From: an uncultured Bacteroidales bacterium
GTDB lineage: Bacteria; Bacteroidota; Bacteroidia; Bacteroidales; F082
DNA: 64,000 bases
Assembly: GCA_900318265.1 (NCBI GenBank)
Contig: ONKA01000003.1
Location: 186,001-250,000 of the forward strand
Reading direction: 5' to 3'
Positions 16,827-24,384 of this stretch are shown here, in pieces. The notes under the pieces are model-generated. The model was not told the DNA's origin. It saw nothing but the letters and a program-made list of their open reading frames with translations, and searched no databases. Position 1 is the stretch's first letter. Each line of letters begins with the position of its first letter. The translations under genes were made by a program, and so were the position numbers.

Positions 16827-17984
16827 ATGACATCATTCGCAAATAATGGAAAACTAAAGCTGTTGATTATCGTAGGCACGCGCCCGGAGATCATCCGCCT
16901 CGCCGCGGTCATCAACAAATGCCGCCAATATTTCGACTGTATCTTGGCCCACACCGGCCAGAACTACGACTATAACCTCAATGGCGTCTTCTTCAAGGAC
17001 CTGAAGCTCGCCGACCCCGAGGTCTACATGAATGCCGTCGGCAACGACCTGGGCGAGACCATGGGCAACATCATCGCCAAGAGCTATCAACTCATGGTGG
17101 AGATCAAGCCTGATGCCGTCTTGGTCTTGGGCGACACCAACAGTTGTCTCAGCGTGATTGGCGCCAAGCGCCTGCACATCCCGATCTTCCACATGGAAGC
17201 CGGCAACCGTTGCAAGGACGAATGTCTGCCCGAGGAGACCAACCGCCGCATCGTGGATATCATCAGCGATGTGAACATGGCCTACAGCGAGCATGCCCGT
17301 CGCTACCTCGCCGACTGCGGCCTCCCCAAGGAACGCACCTACGTGACAGGTAGCCCCATGGCTGAGGTGCTGCACAACAACCTCGCCGAGATCGAGGCCT
17401 CTGACATCCACCAGCGTCTGGGTTTGCAGAAGGGCAAGTACATCCTTCTGAGTGCCCACCGCGAGGAGAACATCGACACTGAGAAGAACTTCTTGTCGTT
17501 GTTCAACGCCATCAACAAGATGGCTGAGAAGTATGACATGCCCATCCTCTACAGCTGTCACCCCCGCAGCCGCAAGCGTCTAGAAGCGAGTGGGTTTCAG
17601 TTGGACAAGCGCGTCATCCAGCACGAGCCTTTGGGCTTCCATGACTACAACTGCTTGCAGATGAACGCCTTCGCAGTGGTGAGCGACAGTGGCACCCTGC
17701 CTGAGGAGAGCAGCTTCTTCACCAGTGTGGGACATCCTTTCCCGGCCATCTGCATCCGCACATCGACCGAGCGTCCCGAGGCCATCGACAAAGCCTGTTT
17801 CATCATCGCCGGCATTGACGAGAACTCGTTGTTGCAGGCCGTCGACACGGCGGTCTCCCTCAACCGCGATGGTCAGCACGGCATCCCCGTACCCGACTAT
17901 GTGGATGAGAACGTGAGCACCAAGGTGGTGAAGATCATCCAGAGCTACACGGGGATTGTGAATAAGATGGTCTGGCGGAAGTGA
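16827..17984 (+). CDS. capG: UDP-N-acetylglucosamine 2-epimerase family, CapG/FnlC-like
   Basis: A 385-residue non-hydrolysing 2-epimerase of the WecB/CapG family. Motifs are VGTRPEIIRLAAVI (~11-24), HTGQNYDYN (~47-55), FHMEAGNRCKDECLPEETNR (~119-138) and VVSDSGTLPEESSFF (~286-300), the last typical of CapG/FnlC rather than WecB. It performs the C2 epimerisation that yields UDP-N-acetyl-L-fucosamine. Together with the CapE- and CapF-like genes it completes the three-enzyme route. It is separated from capF by the GxxExxY passenger. Confidence 0.9.
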   Translation: MTSFANNGKLKLLIIVGTRPEIIRLAAVINKCRQYFDCILAHTGQNYDYNLNGVFFKDLKLADPEVYMNAVGNDLGETMGNIIAKSYQLMVEIKPDAVLVLGDTNSCLSVIGAKRLHIPIFHMEAGNRCKDECLPEETNRRIVDIISDVNMAYSEHARRYLADCGLPKERTYVTGSPMAEVLHNNLAEIEASDIHQRLGLQKGKYILLSAHREENIDTEKNFLSLFNAINKMAEKYDMPILYSCHPRSRKRLEASGFQLDKRVIQHEPLGFHDYNCLQMNAFAVVSDSGTLPEESSFFTSVGHPFPAICIRTSTERPEAIDKACFIIAGIDENSLLQAVDTAVSLNRDGQHGIPVPDYVDENVSTKVVKIIQSYTGIVNKMVWRK

Positions 17985-17990
17985 TATATA

Positions 17991-18065
17991 AACATCAGAA
18001 AAACCAGAAAAAGCGGAAAAAAGCCCCGCCCCTTTCCGATATTTCTGGTTATTCCGATGTAAAAA
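17991..18065 (+). repeat. AACATC...GATGT palindromic repeat
   Basis: An intergenic copy of the family that begins AACATCAGAAAAACCAG and ends CTGGTTATTCCGATGT, with CCCTTTCCG near the centre. It starts 6 bp after the CapG-like stop and could also act as a terminator-type stem. Confidence 0.75.
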
Positions 18066-18119
18066 GAAAAGAGCAAACGATGTTGTTTTCTACATCCATA
18101 ATAGATGCGAGAAAAGTTG

Positions 18120-18177
18120 AACATCGGAAAAAACAGAAGCAAATCCCCTTTCCGTTTATTCTGGTTATTCCGATGTA
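18120..18177 (+). repeat. AACATCGG palindromic repeat
   Basis: A second intergenic copy between capG and wbuC. It has arms AACATCGGAAAAAACAGAA and TTCTGGTTATTCCGATGT around CCCCTTTCCG. Confidence 0.75.
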
Positions 18178-18199
18178 AAGAAAAAAGGAAAAAAAGTAG

Positions 18200-18592
18200 A
18201 TGTTGATTTCCACCGCCATATTTGACGAGCTGACCGCTCAGGCCAAGGCTTCGCCCAGGCTGAGGATGAACCTCGACCTGCGCAACACCCCCGCCGACCA
18301 GAGCCAGCGCATGCTGAACGCCTTGGAGCCTGGCACGGTGATGCCCATCCACCGCCACCGCCACACCTCCGAGACCGTGGTGGTGCTCCGTGGCAAGGTG
18401 AAGTGGGTCTATTACAACGACAAAAAGGAGGTCACAGACACCTTTATCGTGGCCCCCGGCAGCGACCTCGTCGGCCTCAGCGTCCCCATCGGTCAGTGGC
18501 ATTCCTTGGAGTGTCTGGAGACGGGCACAGTCATCTTCGAATCCAAGGACGGGCCTTATGAACCGATGCGGGAAGAGGATGTGATGGAGTAG
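18200..18592 (+). CDS. wbuC: WbuC-family cupin protein
   Basis: A 130-residue single-cupin metalloprotein of the WbuC family, found in O-antigen loci that make L-FucNAc. The metal-binding cupin motif is PIHRHRHTSETVVVLRGKV (~50-68), and GQWHSLECLE (~99-108) forms the second cupin motif. The N-terminal AKASPRLRMNLDLRNTP also matches the family. The biochemical role is unsettled. Its position after CapE/F/G-like genes mirrors E. coli O26-type loci, where wbuB and wbuC follow fnlABC. Confidence 0.85.
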   Translation: MLISTAIFDELTAQAKASPRLRMNLDLRNTPADQSQRMLNALEPGTVMPIHRHRHTSETVVVLRGKVKWVYYNDKKEVTDTFIVAPGSDLVGLSVPIGQWHSLECLETGTVIFESKDGPYEPMREEDVME

Positions 18593-18714
18593 GAACACGG
18601 GTTTTTTTGAACACGGATTGGCACGGATTGAACGGATGATTGTTTGCGACGGTGTCGCAAAGTTACTTGGGAAGCAAATCTGACGTAAATCTATCATAAT
18701 TCTTTGCTTCGCCT
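18593..18714 (+). repeat. Partial copy of the scar repeat block
   Basis: No gene. It repeats AGGAACACGGG..TTTGAACACGGATTGG and GCAAATCTGACGTAAATC, the same words that follow the fabD remnants. A CGACGGTGTCG dyad lies at about 18649-18659. Confidence 0.55.
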
Positions 18715-18765
18715 CAATACGGAAAGATGTTTGCCAAGAATGATTGTTTGGTGGAGATAAGGTAA
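18715..18765 (+). pseudogene. Second copy of ATP-grasp gene tail
   Basis: Seventeen codons, QYGKMFAKNDCLVEIR and a stop, matching the end of the remnant at 12519-12689 with two substitutions. Only the extreme C-terminus was copied or survives here. Confidence 0.65.
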
Positions 18766-18780
18766 ATACTATTCCTCGCC

Positions 18781-18897
18781 CCCGTCCGTTGGACGCAGAA
18801 CGTGCAGCACATGCTCGCCGCCGGCATGACGGAGTTCGTGGAGTGCGGCCCGGGGCTGGTGCTTACGGGATTGGTGGGGAGGATGATGAAGGGGTAG
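18781..18897 (+). pseudogene. Second copy of fabD remnant
   Basis: Encodes PVRWTQNVQHMLAAGMTEF then [19 protein letters not shown] and a stop, 34 of 38 residues the same as 12705-12821. The 15 bp joining it to the ATP-grasp tail are also the same, so the fused scar arose once and was then duplicated. Confidence 0.75.
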
Positions 18898-19233
18898 GGG
18901 AACACGGAGGAATTGTTTTTTTTGAACACGGATTTGCACGGATTGAACGGATGAGGTAGTAGGGAAACAAATCTTACGTAAATCTAATTTAATAGACGGC
19001 GGCCTGTCCTAATCGGAGGGCCGCTTTTGGAAAAGAAGACGGCTTGGCTGATTGTCTAGGCCGACATCATCGGACCCATCGCACAAAGCGCGCGCGGTTA
19101 GTGAGCCCTGAGTTTATCGAAGGGTCGAACCATCCCCGCCCATCATTGCGGACTTGTTCCGCAATCGGCCAGGCCCACGCACCCAGCCCGGTGGAGGGTG
19201 GGAGGAGCCCGGGTGGAAAAGAGGAGGCGTTAT
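18898..19233 (+). repeat. Repeat-rich gap after the second scar
   Basis: No gene is seen. It includes a GAACACGGATTTGCACGG word, CAAATCTTACGTAAATC, GGCCTGTCCTAATCGGAGGG (as near 13035), a CCTGAGTTTATCGAAGGGTC word (19107-19126) that belongs to the CTTCGACAGGCTCAGGG family, and GC-rich text up to the promoter of the next TA module. Confidence 0.55.
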
Positions 19234-19265
19234 CTTGCGGGGTTTTGGTTTTTTGTATAATTTTG
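19234..19265 (+). promoter_or_regulatory. Promoter of the ParE-type TA module
   Basis: CTTG at 19234-19237, 20 bp, then TAATTTTG at 19258-19265. This fits the Bacteroidota promoter pattern and lies 17 bp upstream of the antitoxin ATG. Confidence 0.6.
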
Positions 19266-19282
19266 CAGCAAATACTTCTACT

Positions 19283-19567
19283 ATGTGCACAAGAACGATT
19301 AGAATCAACGATACGCTGATAGAACAGGTGAGACCCAACTTTCCTGATGACGAGGCTTTGCAAACCTGGATGGAACAGCAGCTAGAGGCGGCTCTTATCC
19401 AGTTTGCTACGGAAAAGCATCCTACTCCGCCCTGTTCTTACACCGATGAGGAAATGTATGCCATCGTAAAGCAGCGCCTCCAAAGCCTTGAAGACGGTAC
19501 CGCCAAGCTCATTGATGGTGATGAAGTGTTCGCACAAATCCAATCCCGTTATGGCTTTAAGGCATAA
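19283..19567 (+). CDS. Antitoxin of a ParE-type module
   Basis: 94 residues from the ATG at 19283 (MCTRTIRINDTLIEQVRPNF). An upstream in-frame extension would read through the promoter and is rejected. The N-terminal half is related to the antitoxins at 13174 and 19930. The C-terminal half is longer and different, in line with a different toxin partner. Residues 45-94 probably wrap the toxin. The stop overlaps the toxin start by 17 bp, the usual antitoxin-toxin coupling. Confidence 0.75.
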   Translation: MCTRTIRINDTLIEQVRPNFPDDEALQTWMEQQLEAALIQFATEKHPTPPCSYTDEEMYAIVKQRLQSLEDGTAKLIDGDEVFAQIQSRYGFKA

Positions 19568-19871
19568 ATGGCTTGAAGAGGCACAAGCGGAATTAAACGA
19601 GACCGTAGATTATGTGTTTCGTGAGTTTGGGGAACGAGTGGCTGAAAGGGTTTACGCTGAAGCGAAGGGTTGTGCCCAACGGTTGACACAGTTTCCTGAG
19701 ATGGGAATGCGGTATAAGGATCTTCTCTTTAAAGGAAACGAAGTGAGGATTTTTCGGATGCGGGAATCGTCAATCATTTATTGTCACGATAATGAAACGA
19801 TTTTCGTGCTTTCTTTTTGGAATAATCGGCGTGATGATTCTACAATAGATGAATTGTTGTCAGAGCGTTGA
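19551..19871 (+). CDS. RelE/ParE family toxin
   Basis: 106 residues from the ATG at 19551 (MALRHKWLEEAQAELNETVD). The ParE signature is clear: EEAQAELNETVDYVFREFG, a two-helix hairpin, then LTQFPEMGMRYKDL, the strand VRIFRMRESSIIYCH and a final strand IFVLSFWNNRRDD. ParE toxins poison DNA gyrase and RelE toxins cut mRNA; the spacing favours ParE. It overlaps its antitoxin by 17 bp. Confidence 0.85.
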   Translation: MALRHKWLEEAQAELNETVDYVFREFGERVAERVYAEAKGCAQRLTQFPEMGMRYKDLLFKGNEVRIFRMRESSIIYCHDNETIFVLSFWNNRRDDSTIDELLSER

Positions 19872-19894
19872 TGCGGCGGTGGAAAAAATATGTG

Positions 19895-19902
19895 TATCTT
19901 TG
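19895..19902 (+). promoter_or_regulatory. -7 element of the third TA module
   Basis: TATCTTTG at 19895-19902, in the context GCGGTGGAAAAAATATGTGT, closely matching the region before 13174. The antitoxin ATG is at 19930. Confidence 0.55.
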
Positions 19903-19929
19903 CAAATTGAAAAATAATAGAAATGGATT

Positions 19930-20139
19930 ATGTGCACAGTAACGATTGATGTTGACGAGAAAACGCTTCGTGATGTGAATCCCAATCTTTCCGACATCGC
20001 CGCCATTCGCGAATGGGTGCAGCAGTTGATAGACTGCCGTATCCAGGAGATGTTGGAGGAGGATACTGAGACTATGAGCATCGAAGAGGCTCGTGAAATG
20101 ACTCTGAAAGCGGTTAGGGAGGAATACGCTTTGGTATGA
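19930..20139 (+). CDS. Antitoxin of the intact duplicated TA module
   Basis: 69 residues, MCTVTIDVDEKTLRDVNPNL at the start and an acidic tail with EEDTETMSIEEAREM. It is collinear with the protein at 13174 (same length, same promoter). It overlaps the toxin ATG by 4 bp. Likely a DNA-binding antitoxin that represses its own promoter and possibly the paralogous one. Confidence 0.75.
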   Translation: MCTVTIDVDEKTLRDVNPNLSDIAAIREWVQQLIDCRIQEMLEEDTETMSIEEAREMTLKAVREEYALV

Positions 20140-20441
20140 AATACGTAATTAGAAAGCGGTGTGCCCAGAAGATAACCACGTTCTATCGTAATGTCTCTAG
20201 GAAGTACAAACACACCTATTCACTGGAGCTGATGGAAAAGAATGTGACTGAAGCCTATGACTCCATATTTCAGATCGAGAGTACACTAGTGAGGCGACAA
20301 CCAACTATTGCCCGTTGGAAAGGCTATCACATGGCCAACACCGACAAATGGTACTTTGCTTACACATTCGACGGCGAAACTGTAACTGTTATAGATGCTT
20401 GTCATGCGCAGAATATGCATGATAAAACAAATGACAAATAA
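20136..20441 (+). CDS. RelE/ParE-superfamily toxin (intact copy)
   Basis: A 101-residue toxin-like protein. It starts MKYVIRKRCAQKITTFYRNV and ends with strands WYFAYTFDGETVTVIDACHA and QNMHDK, like the last beta-strand and catalytic end of RelE/HigB folds. The copy at 13381-13498 lacks the middle of the gene. The toxin is probably active, since its antitoxin is intact and overlapping. The exact target is unknown. Confidence 0.7.
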   Translation: MKYVIRKRCAQKITTFYRNVSRKYKHTYSLELMEKNVTEAYDSIFQIESTLVRRQPTIARWKGYHMANTDKWYFAYTFDGETVTVIDACHAQNMHDKTNDK

Positions 20442-20654
20442 TTTGGTTTAAAGTTGAAGCCTTGCCTGGATGTTTGAGTGTGTGGCTTTTGTTGGTTTGT
20501 CTGGTATTACGATGTGGTGATGATGGCGTTTTTTGAGGGGGAACAAGTCTGACGTGAATTTTACATATATGTTCTACTTTGCTGCGCTTATTTGGATGGC
20601 GATTTTGGAACTATTAGTATTGATAACCCTTTTTTATCAACTTATTATAAATAA

Positions 20655-23600
20655 ATGGAAATAGACAGAAAGAATATTGAGGATTGGGCAAAACAGTATT
20701 CTTCCCAATCTGATTTTCCTCTTCTTGTGTCAATGATGGTGTATGCTACCCTGGCTCCTGGCGATTATTCTTTCATTCCATGGGGGAGTGCGGTTAATAT
20801 TGGTGGATGGGATGGATTGGTGTATTCTGATAAAGGATCAGGTTTTATTCCCGCAGGACGGAGTATCATAGAATTTGGGACGAACACTGATTACAAAACC
20901 AAAGCAGAAGGAGATTATAACAAAAGAATCGATGGTAAAGGTGATGTGATAGACATATCACAAACAACCTTTATTTTTATGACACCCCGTTGTTGGAAGG
21001 GATGTGAAAAGTGGCAAGAAGAAAAGAAAAAAGAGAAAGTGTGGAAGGATGTGCGGGTTTTTGATTCTCGTGGCATAGCTGACTTATTGAAAAACACGAA
21101 ATCAGTTTCTTCCTGGTTGTCAAGAAAGATTGGTTTGTGTCCAGAAAGAGGTGTGGTGGATGCAGAACGATACTGGACAGAAGGAAGTGTCTCTCCTGTC
21201 ATTAAACTCAATCCGCACTTTTTTGTTGCAGGAAGAACTGAACAGTTGGCATCGTTGGAGAAAACAATTACTGCGGAAATCCCTATCGTTGGTGTTTTGG
21301 CATCAAGTAAAGAGGAGGCTCTTGATTTTATTCTTGCAGCCGGTATGTCGTTTTCAGGAGACAACAATAAACGTTTCCAATCAAAAGCTTTAGTGGTTAC
21401 TGATACAGATGCGCTTAGAAGTTTGCCTACCAATCAACATCTAATAATTATACCAACGTTTGAAGATGCACGTCCCCTTTATACTATGGCTCTTGAGGGA
21501 AATTGCGTGCTTATACCTTTGGGGGCTGATACCGATTATCAACAAGAAAAAATAGAGCTTACACGTCCAGATAAGCAGGAATTGGTAAGTGCTTTGGAAG
21601 AATGTGGATTAGATCACGGCCGAGCTGATATTATAGTGAGGGATACTACATGTAGCATTACTGCTATTAAAAAGAGTCTTGGTTTTTTCGTACAACGGGC
21701 GGAATGGCTGAACAATGAGAATGTGGCTGAACTGTTTGCAGCACTTCTCTGTGGTCGTTGGGATGAAAAAGAAGAGGGTGACAAGCATATTATCGAACAA
21801 TTGACGGAAAAGACGTATGGCGAGTACCGTCAAATGATGGTAAGATGGAGCGCTTTGCCACTTTCGCCCGTGCTGCAAATAGGTACTACCTGGCGTATTG
21901 TTTCCCCATTGTCTTTGTGGGCTGATCTCAAAAATCATTTGGCTGTCGATTGGCAGGATTTGCTAAAAGAGGTGTGCCTGAAAGTGTTTCTCCCTTCTGG
22001 TTCTGATATGGGAGAAAAGCATTCCTTTCAGTTACGCGATGGATTGTTGCAATCTTTGATTATTGTCGCTTTGCACGGTCAGCGCTTAGGGTTCATTGGT
22101 AATGGACAGGAATATGTCAATGGTATTGTTGAAGAAATACTGAGGCGAGATACTTCTCAGCAATGGAAACACATACACTCTTCTTTGATGTTGTTTGCTG
22201 AGGCTGCCCCCGAGGTGTTTATCAAATATGTTCGTGAATCATTGGCCAACCCAGAGCACTCCATCATTAGTCTATTTGAAGAAAAAGATGGTTTGTTTTT
22301 CCCCGAAAGTTTTCATTCCGATTTGTTATGGGCTCTTGAGGGGCTGGCATGGGCACCTGAATACCTGAAAGAAACAACAGAACTGTTGTTGGAACTGACC
22401 GAGCAGGATCCTGGTGGAGCGTTGGGTAATCGGCCTTTCAACAGCTTGATAGAGATTTATAATCCATGGATGCCGCAAACCTCGGTGGACAACAAAACAA
22501 GATCTATCATCCTTAGAGGATTCATTGATAAGAAGTATTCCCGAATGTGGGATTTGTTGTTGGCCCTATTGCCCCAAGTTGGCATGGTCTTTTCTTTCAC
22601 ACATAAGCCACGATGGAGGCAATTTGATTATGAATTAGCGGAAGGCAATCCCAAGGCTACGCCATATCAATTCATTTCGGATGTTGTAGATATGATAAAG
22701 ACCTCCTACGACGGCTCTGATAAAAAAATGGCGGAACTTATTAACCACATTGAGCCGTTGCCACATAAGATTCGCAAGGATTTAATTGACTGGATAGGGG
22801 CAACGGTGAAGAGTTTGAAAGGACTTTCTGTGGAGACCTCAAAAGCGCTTCGTGAGACTTTGTGGTATCAGGGGCTGCAAGGGCGTCGGGATGAAACGGA
22901 TTTTAGCGATGAGGAATTAAAAACCATAAAAAAGGCATACGAGGATCTAGTTCCCCAAGATGCTGTCCAAAGGGATTTATGGCTGTTTGACGAGACGTTC
23001 CCTCACCTGCCCGTCCCCAATAATGACATAGAAGACACTGATGATAGTAACAAGGAATGCATGAGGCTTCGCGAGGAGGCTTGTCGCAAATGGCTTGCTG
23101 TTCTTGGTGTGGATGAAACAATCGGGTTGAGACAAAGAGTGGGCGAACCTGTCACGTTGGGAACTACTTTGGCCCGCTTCGACGAACCCGAAGAGTTGCT
23201 CGTTAAAGTGGTGTCGTTACTTGAAAACGATGATGATTACGCTTTTGCACGCAGTTATCTGGCTGAAAAAGAAAAGAAGATTGGCGAAGATGCAATGATT
23301 GGGTTGTATAAGACTTTCGCTAAGAAGGGACGGTCTGTTGAAAACAATGTAAGGTTCTTATGTTGCTTGAATCAATCACTCGATCTTTGGAAATTGATAG
23401 AAACACTATCTACAGATATACAATCTGAGTATTGGCGCAGGATACATGTGTTTTTCTTTGGTCCCGATGCCAATAGGACTTTGTATGCAGTCGAAAAACT
23501 GATAGAAGTAGGAAGAGCCATCACTGCGATGAACGGTTCTTGGCATTATGCCGACAGATTTCCTACGGCTGTTCTCCAAAATGTACTGGTCAAAGCGATA

Positions 23601-24377
23601 AGCAAACCAATTGAATCGAATGCCACAATAGATTATATATCAGCGGAAGCCTACTTGGAAAAATTGCATAAAAGAACTGATAGGAATGAGGCAGATCTTG
23701 AGGTTTTGGAATGGTATTACCTGCCTTTGATGAAGCATTACCCCAAAAAGTTGGATGTCGAGTTGTTAATCAAACATCTGAATCATGAGCCGGATTATTT
23801 TGCTGAATTGTTGACCTATTTGTTCATTCCCGACGGGGGTGTGTCAAAAGACGAAACACCATCAAACGACGAGGAAAGAGAAAAGATGACGGCTAATGCG
23901 CAGCGGGCTTATACATTGTTTGACCTATGGAAGGATATTCCAGGTGTGGATAAAGATGGATTAATTGATGTTGACTATTTGAGTGATTGGTTTGATAAAG
24001 CCATTAAAGCGGCTAAATCTCGAAAACGGGAAAAGGGTGCTTATATTCAATTGGGTAAATTGTTTGCCCAGTATCCTGAAAAGTCTGAATATTGGCCGGC
24101 AATGGATTTATTTGGCCTTATGGAAACAGTGAAATCCGAATCGTTCTTTAGAAATTATGAATGCGCCATGTTCAATAAGCGTGGCTTTACCTCTCGCGGG
24201 CCCTATGAGGGTGGAGATATTGAACGTGACAAATCCAATTATTTCAAGGAGTTATATAAAAAGTGCGCTGTTTCATATCCCAAAGTGGCAAAAGTGTTCA
24301 ACAGCTTGGCCAAACAATATGAAGGTATGGCTAAGGAAATGGATGATGAAGCTACTATTTCTCAATTAGATTATTAA
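20655..24377 (+). CDS. Large nuclease-like protein with degenerate STAND-type NTPase region
   Basis: A 1240-residue protein of no named family that I recognise. Residues ~40-140 look like a PD-(D/E)xK-type domain: GGWDG (50-54), SIIEFGTN (70-77), KAEGDYNKR (83-91) and FIFMTPRCWKGCEKW. The same pattern heads other large proteins in defence islands. Residues ~195-330 resemble a P-loop NTPase but the Walker A position reads VGVLASSKEEALDF, without GxxxxGK[ST], so ATP hydrolysis is doubtful. The remaining 850 residues are helical-repeat-like. It is the first gene of a five-gene unit; the STAND NTPase gene follows after 1-7 bp. A role as sensor/effector with that NTPase is inferred. Confidence 0.65.
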   Translation: MEIDRKNIEDWAKQYSSQSDFPLLVSMMVYATLAPGDYSFIPWGSAVNIGGWDGLVYSDKGSGFIPAGRSIIEFGTNTDYKTKAEGDYNKRIDGKGDVIDISQTTFIFMTPRCWKGCEKWQEEKKKEKVWKDVRVFDSRGIADLLKNTKSVSSWLSRKIGLCPERGVVDAERYWTEGSVSPVIKLNPHFFVAGRTEQLASLEKTITAEIPIVGVLASSKEEALDFILAAGMSFSGDNNKRFQSKALVVTDTDALRSLPTNQHLIIIPTFEDARPLYTMALEGNCVLIPLGADTDYQQEKIELTRPDKQELVSALEECGLDHGRADIIVRDTTCSITAIKKSLGFFVQRAEWLNNENVAELFAALLCGRWDEKEEGDKHIIEQLTEKTYGEYRQMMVRWSALPLSPVLQIGTTWRIVSPLSLWADLKNHLAVDWQDLLKEVCLKVFLPSGSDMGEKHSFQLRDGLLQSLIIVALHGQRLGFIGNGQEYVNGIVEEILRRDTSQQWKHIHSSLMLFAEAAPEVFIKYVRESLANPEHSIISLFEEKDGLFFPESFHSDLLWALEGLAWAPEYLKETTELLLELTEQDPGGALGNRPFNSLIEIYNPWMPQTSVDNKTRSIILRGFIDKKYSRMWDLLLALLPQVGMVFSFTHKPRWRQFDYELAEGNPKATPYQFISDVVDMIKTSYDGSDKKMAELINHIEPLPHKIRKDLIDWIGATVKSLKGLSVETSKALRETLWYQGLQGRRDETDFSDEELKTIKKAYEDLVPQDAVQRDLWLFDETFPHLPVPNNDIEDTDDSNKECMRLREEACRKWLAVLGVDETIGLRQRVGEPVTLGTTLARFDEPEELLVKVVSLLENDDDYAFARSYLAEKEKKIGEDAMIGLYKTFAKKGRSVENNVRFLCCLNQSLDLWKLIETLSTDIQSEYWRRIHVFFFGPDANRTLYAVEKLIEVGRAITAMNGSWHYADRFPTAVLQNVLVKAISKPIESNATIDYISAEAYLEKLHKRTDRNEADLEVLEWYYLPLMKHYPKKLDVELLIKHLNHEPDYFAELLTYLFIPDGGVSKDETPSNDEEREKMTANAQRAYTLFDLWKDIPGVDKDGLIDVDYLSDWFDKAIKAAKSRKREKGAYIQLGKLFAQYPEKSEYWPAMDLFGLMETVKSESFFRNYECAMFNKRGFTSRGPYEGGDIERDKSNYFKELYKKCAVSYPKVAKVFNSLAKQYEGMAKEMDDEATISQLDY

Positions 24378-24384
24378 AGTGTTT

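Noticed and set aside
12475-20654. Insertion-sequence-borne composite transposon
   Set aside because: No transposase gene or IS-type terminal repeats; the flanks are gene remnants and repeats instead.
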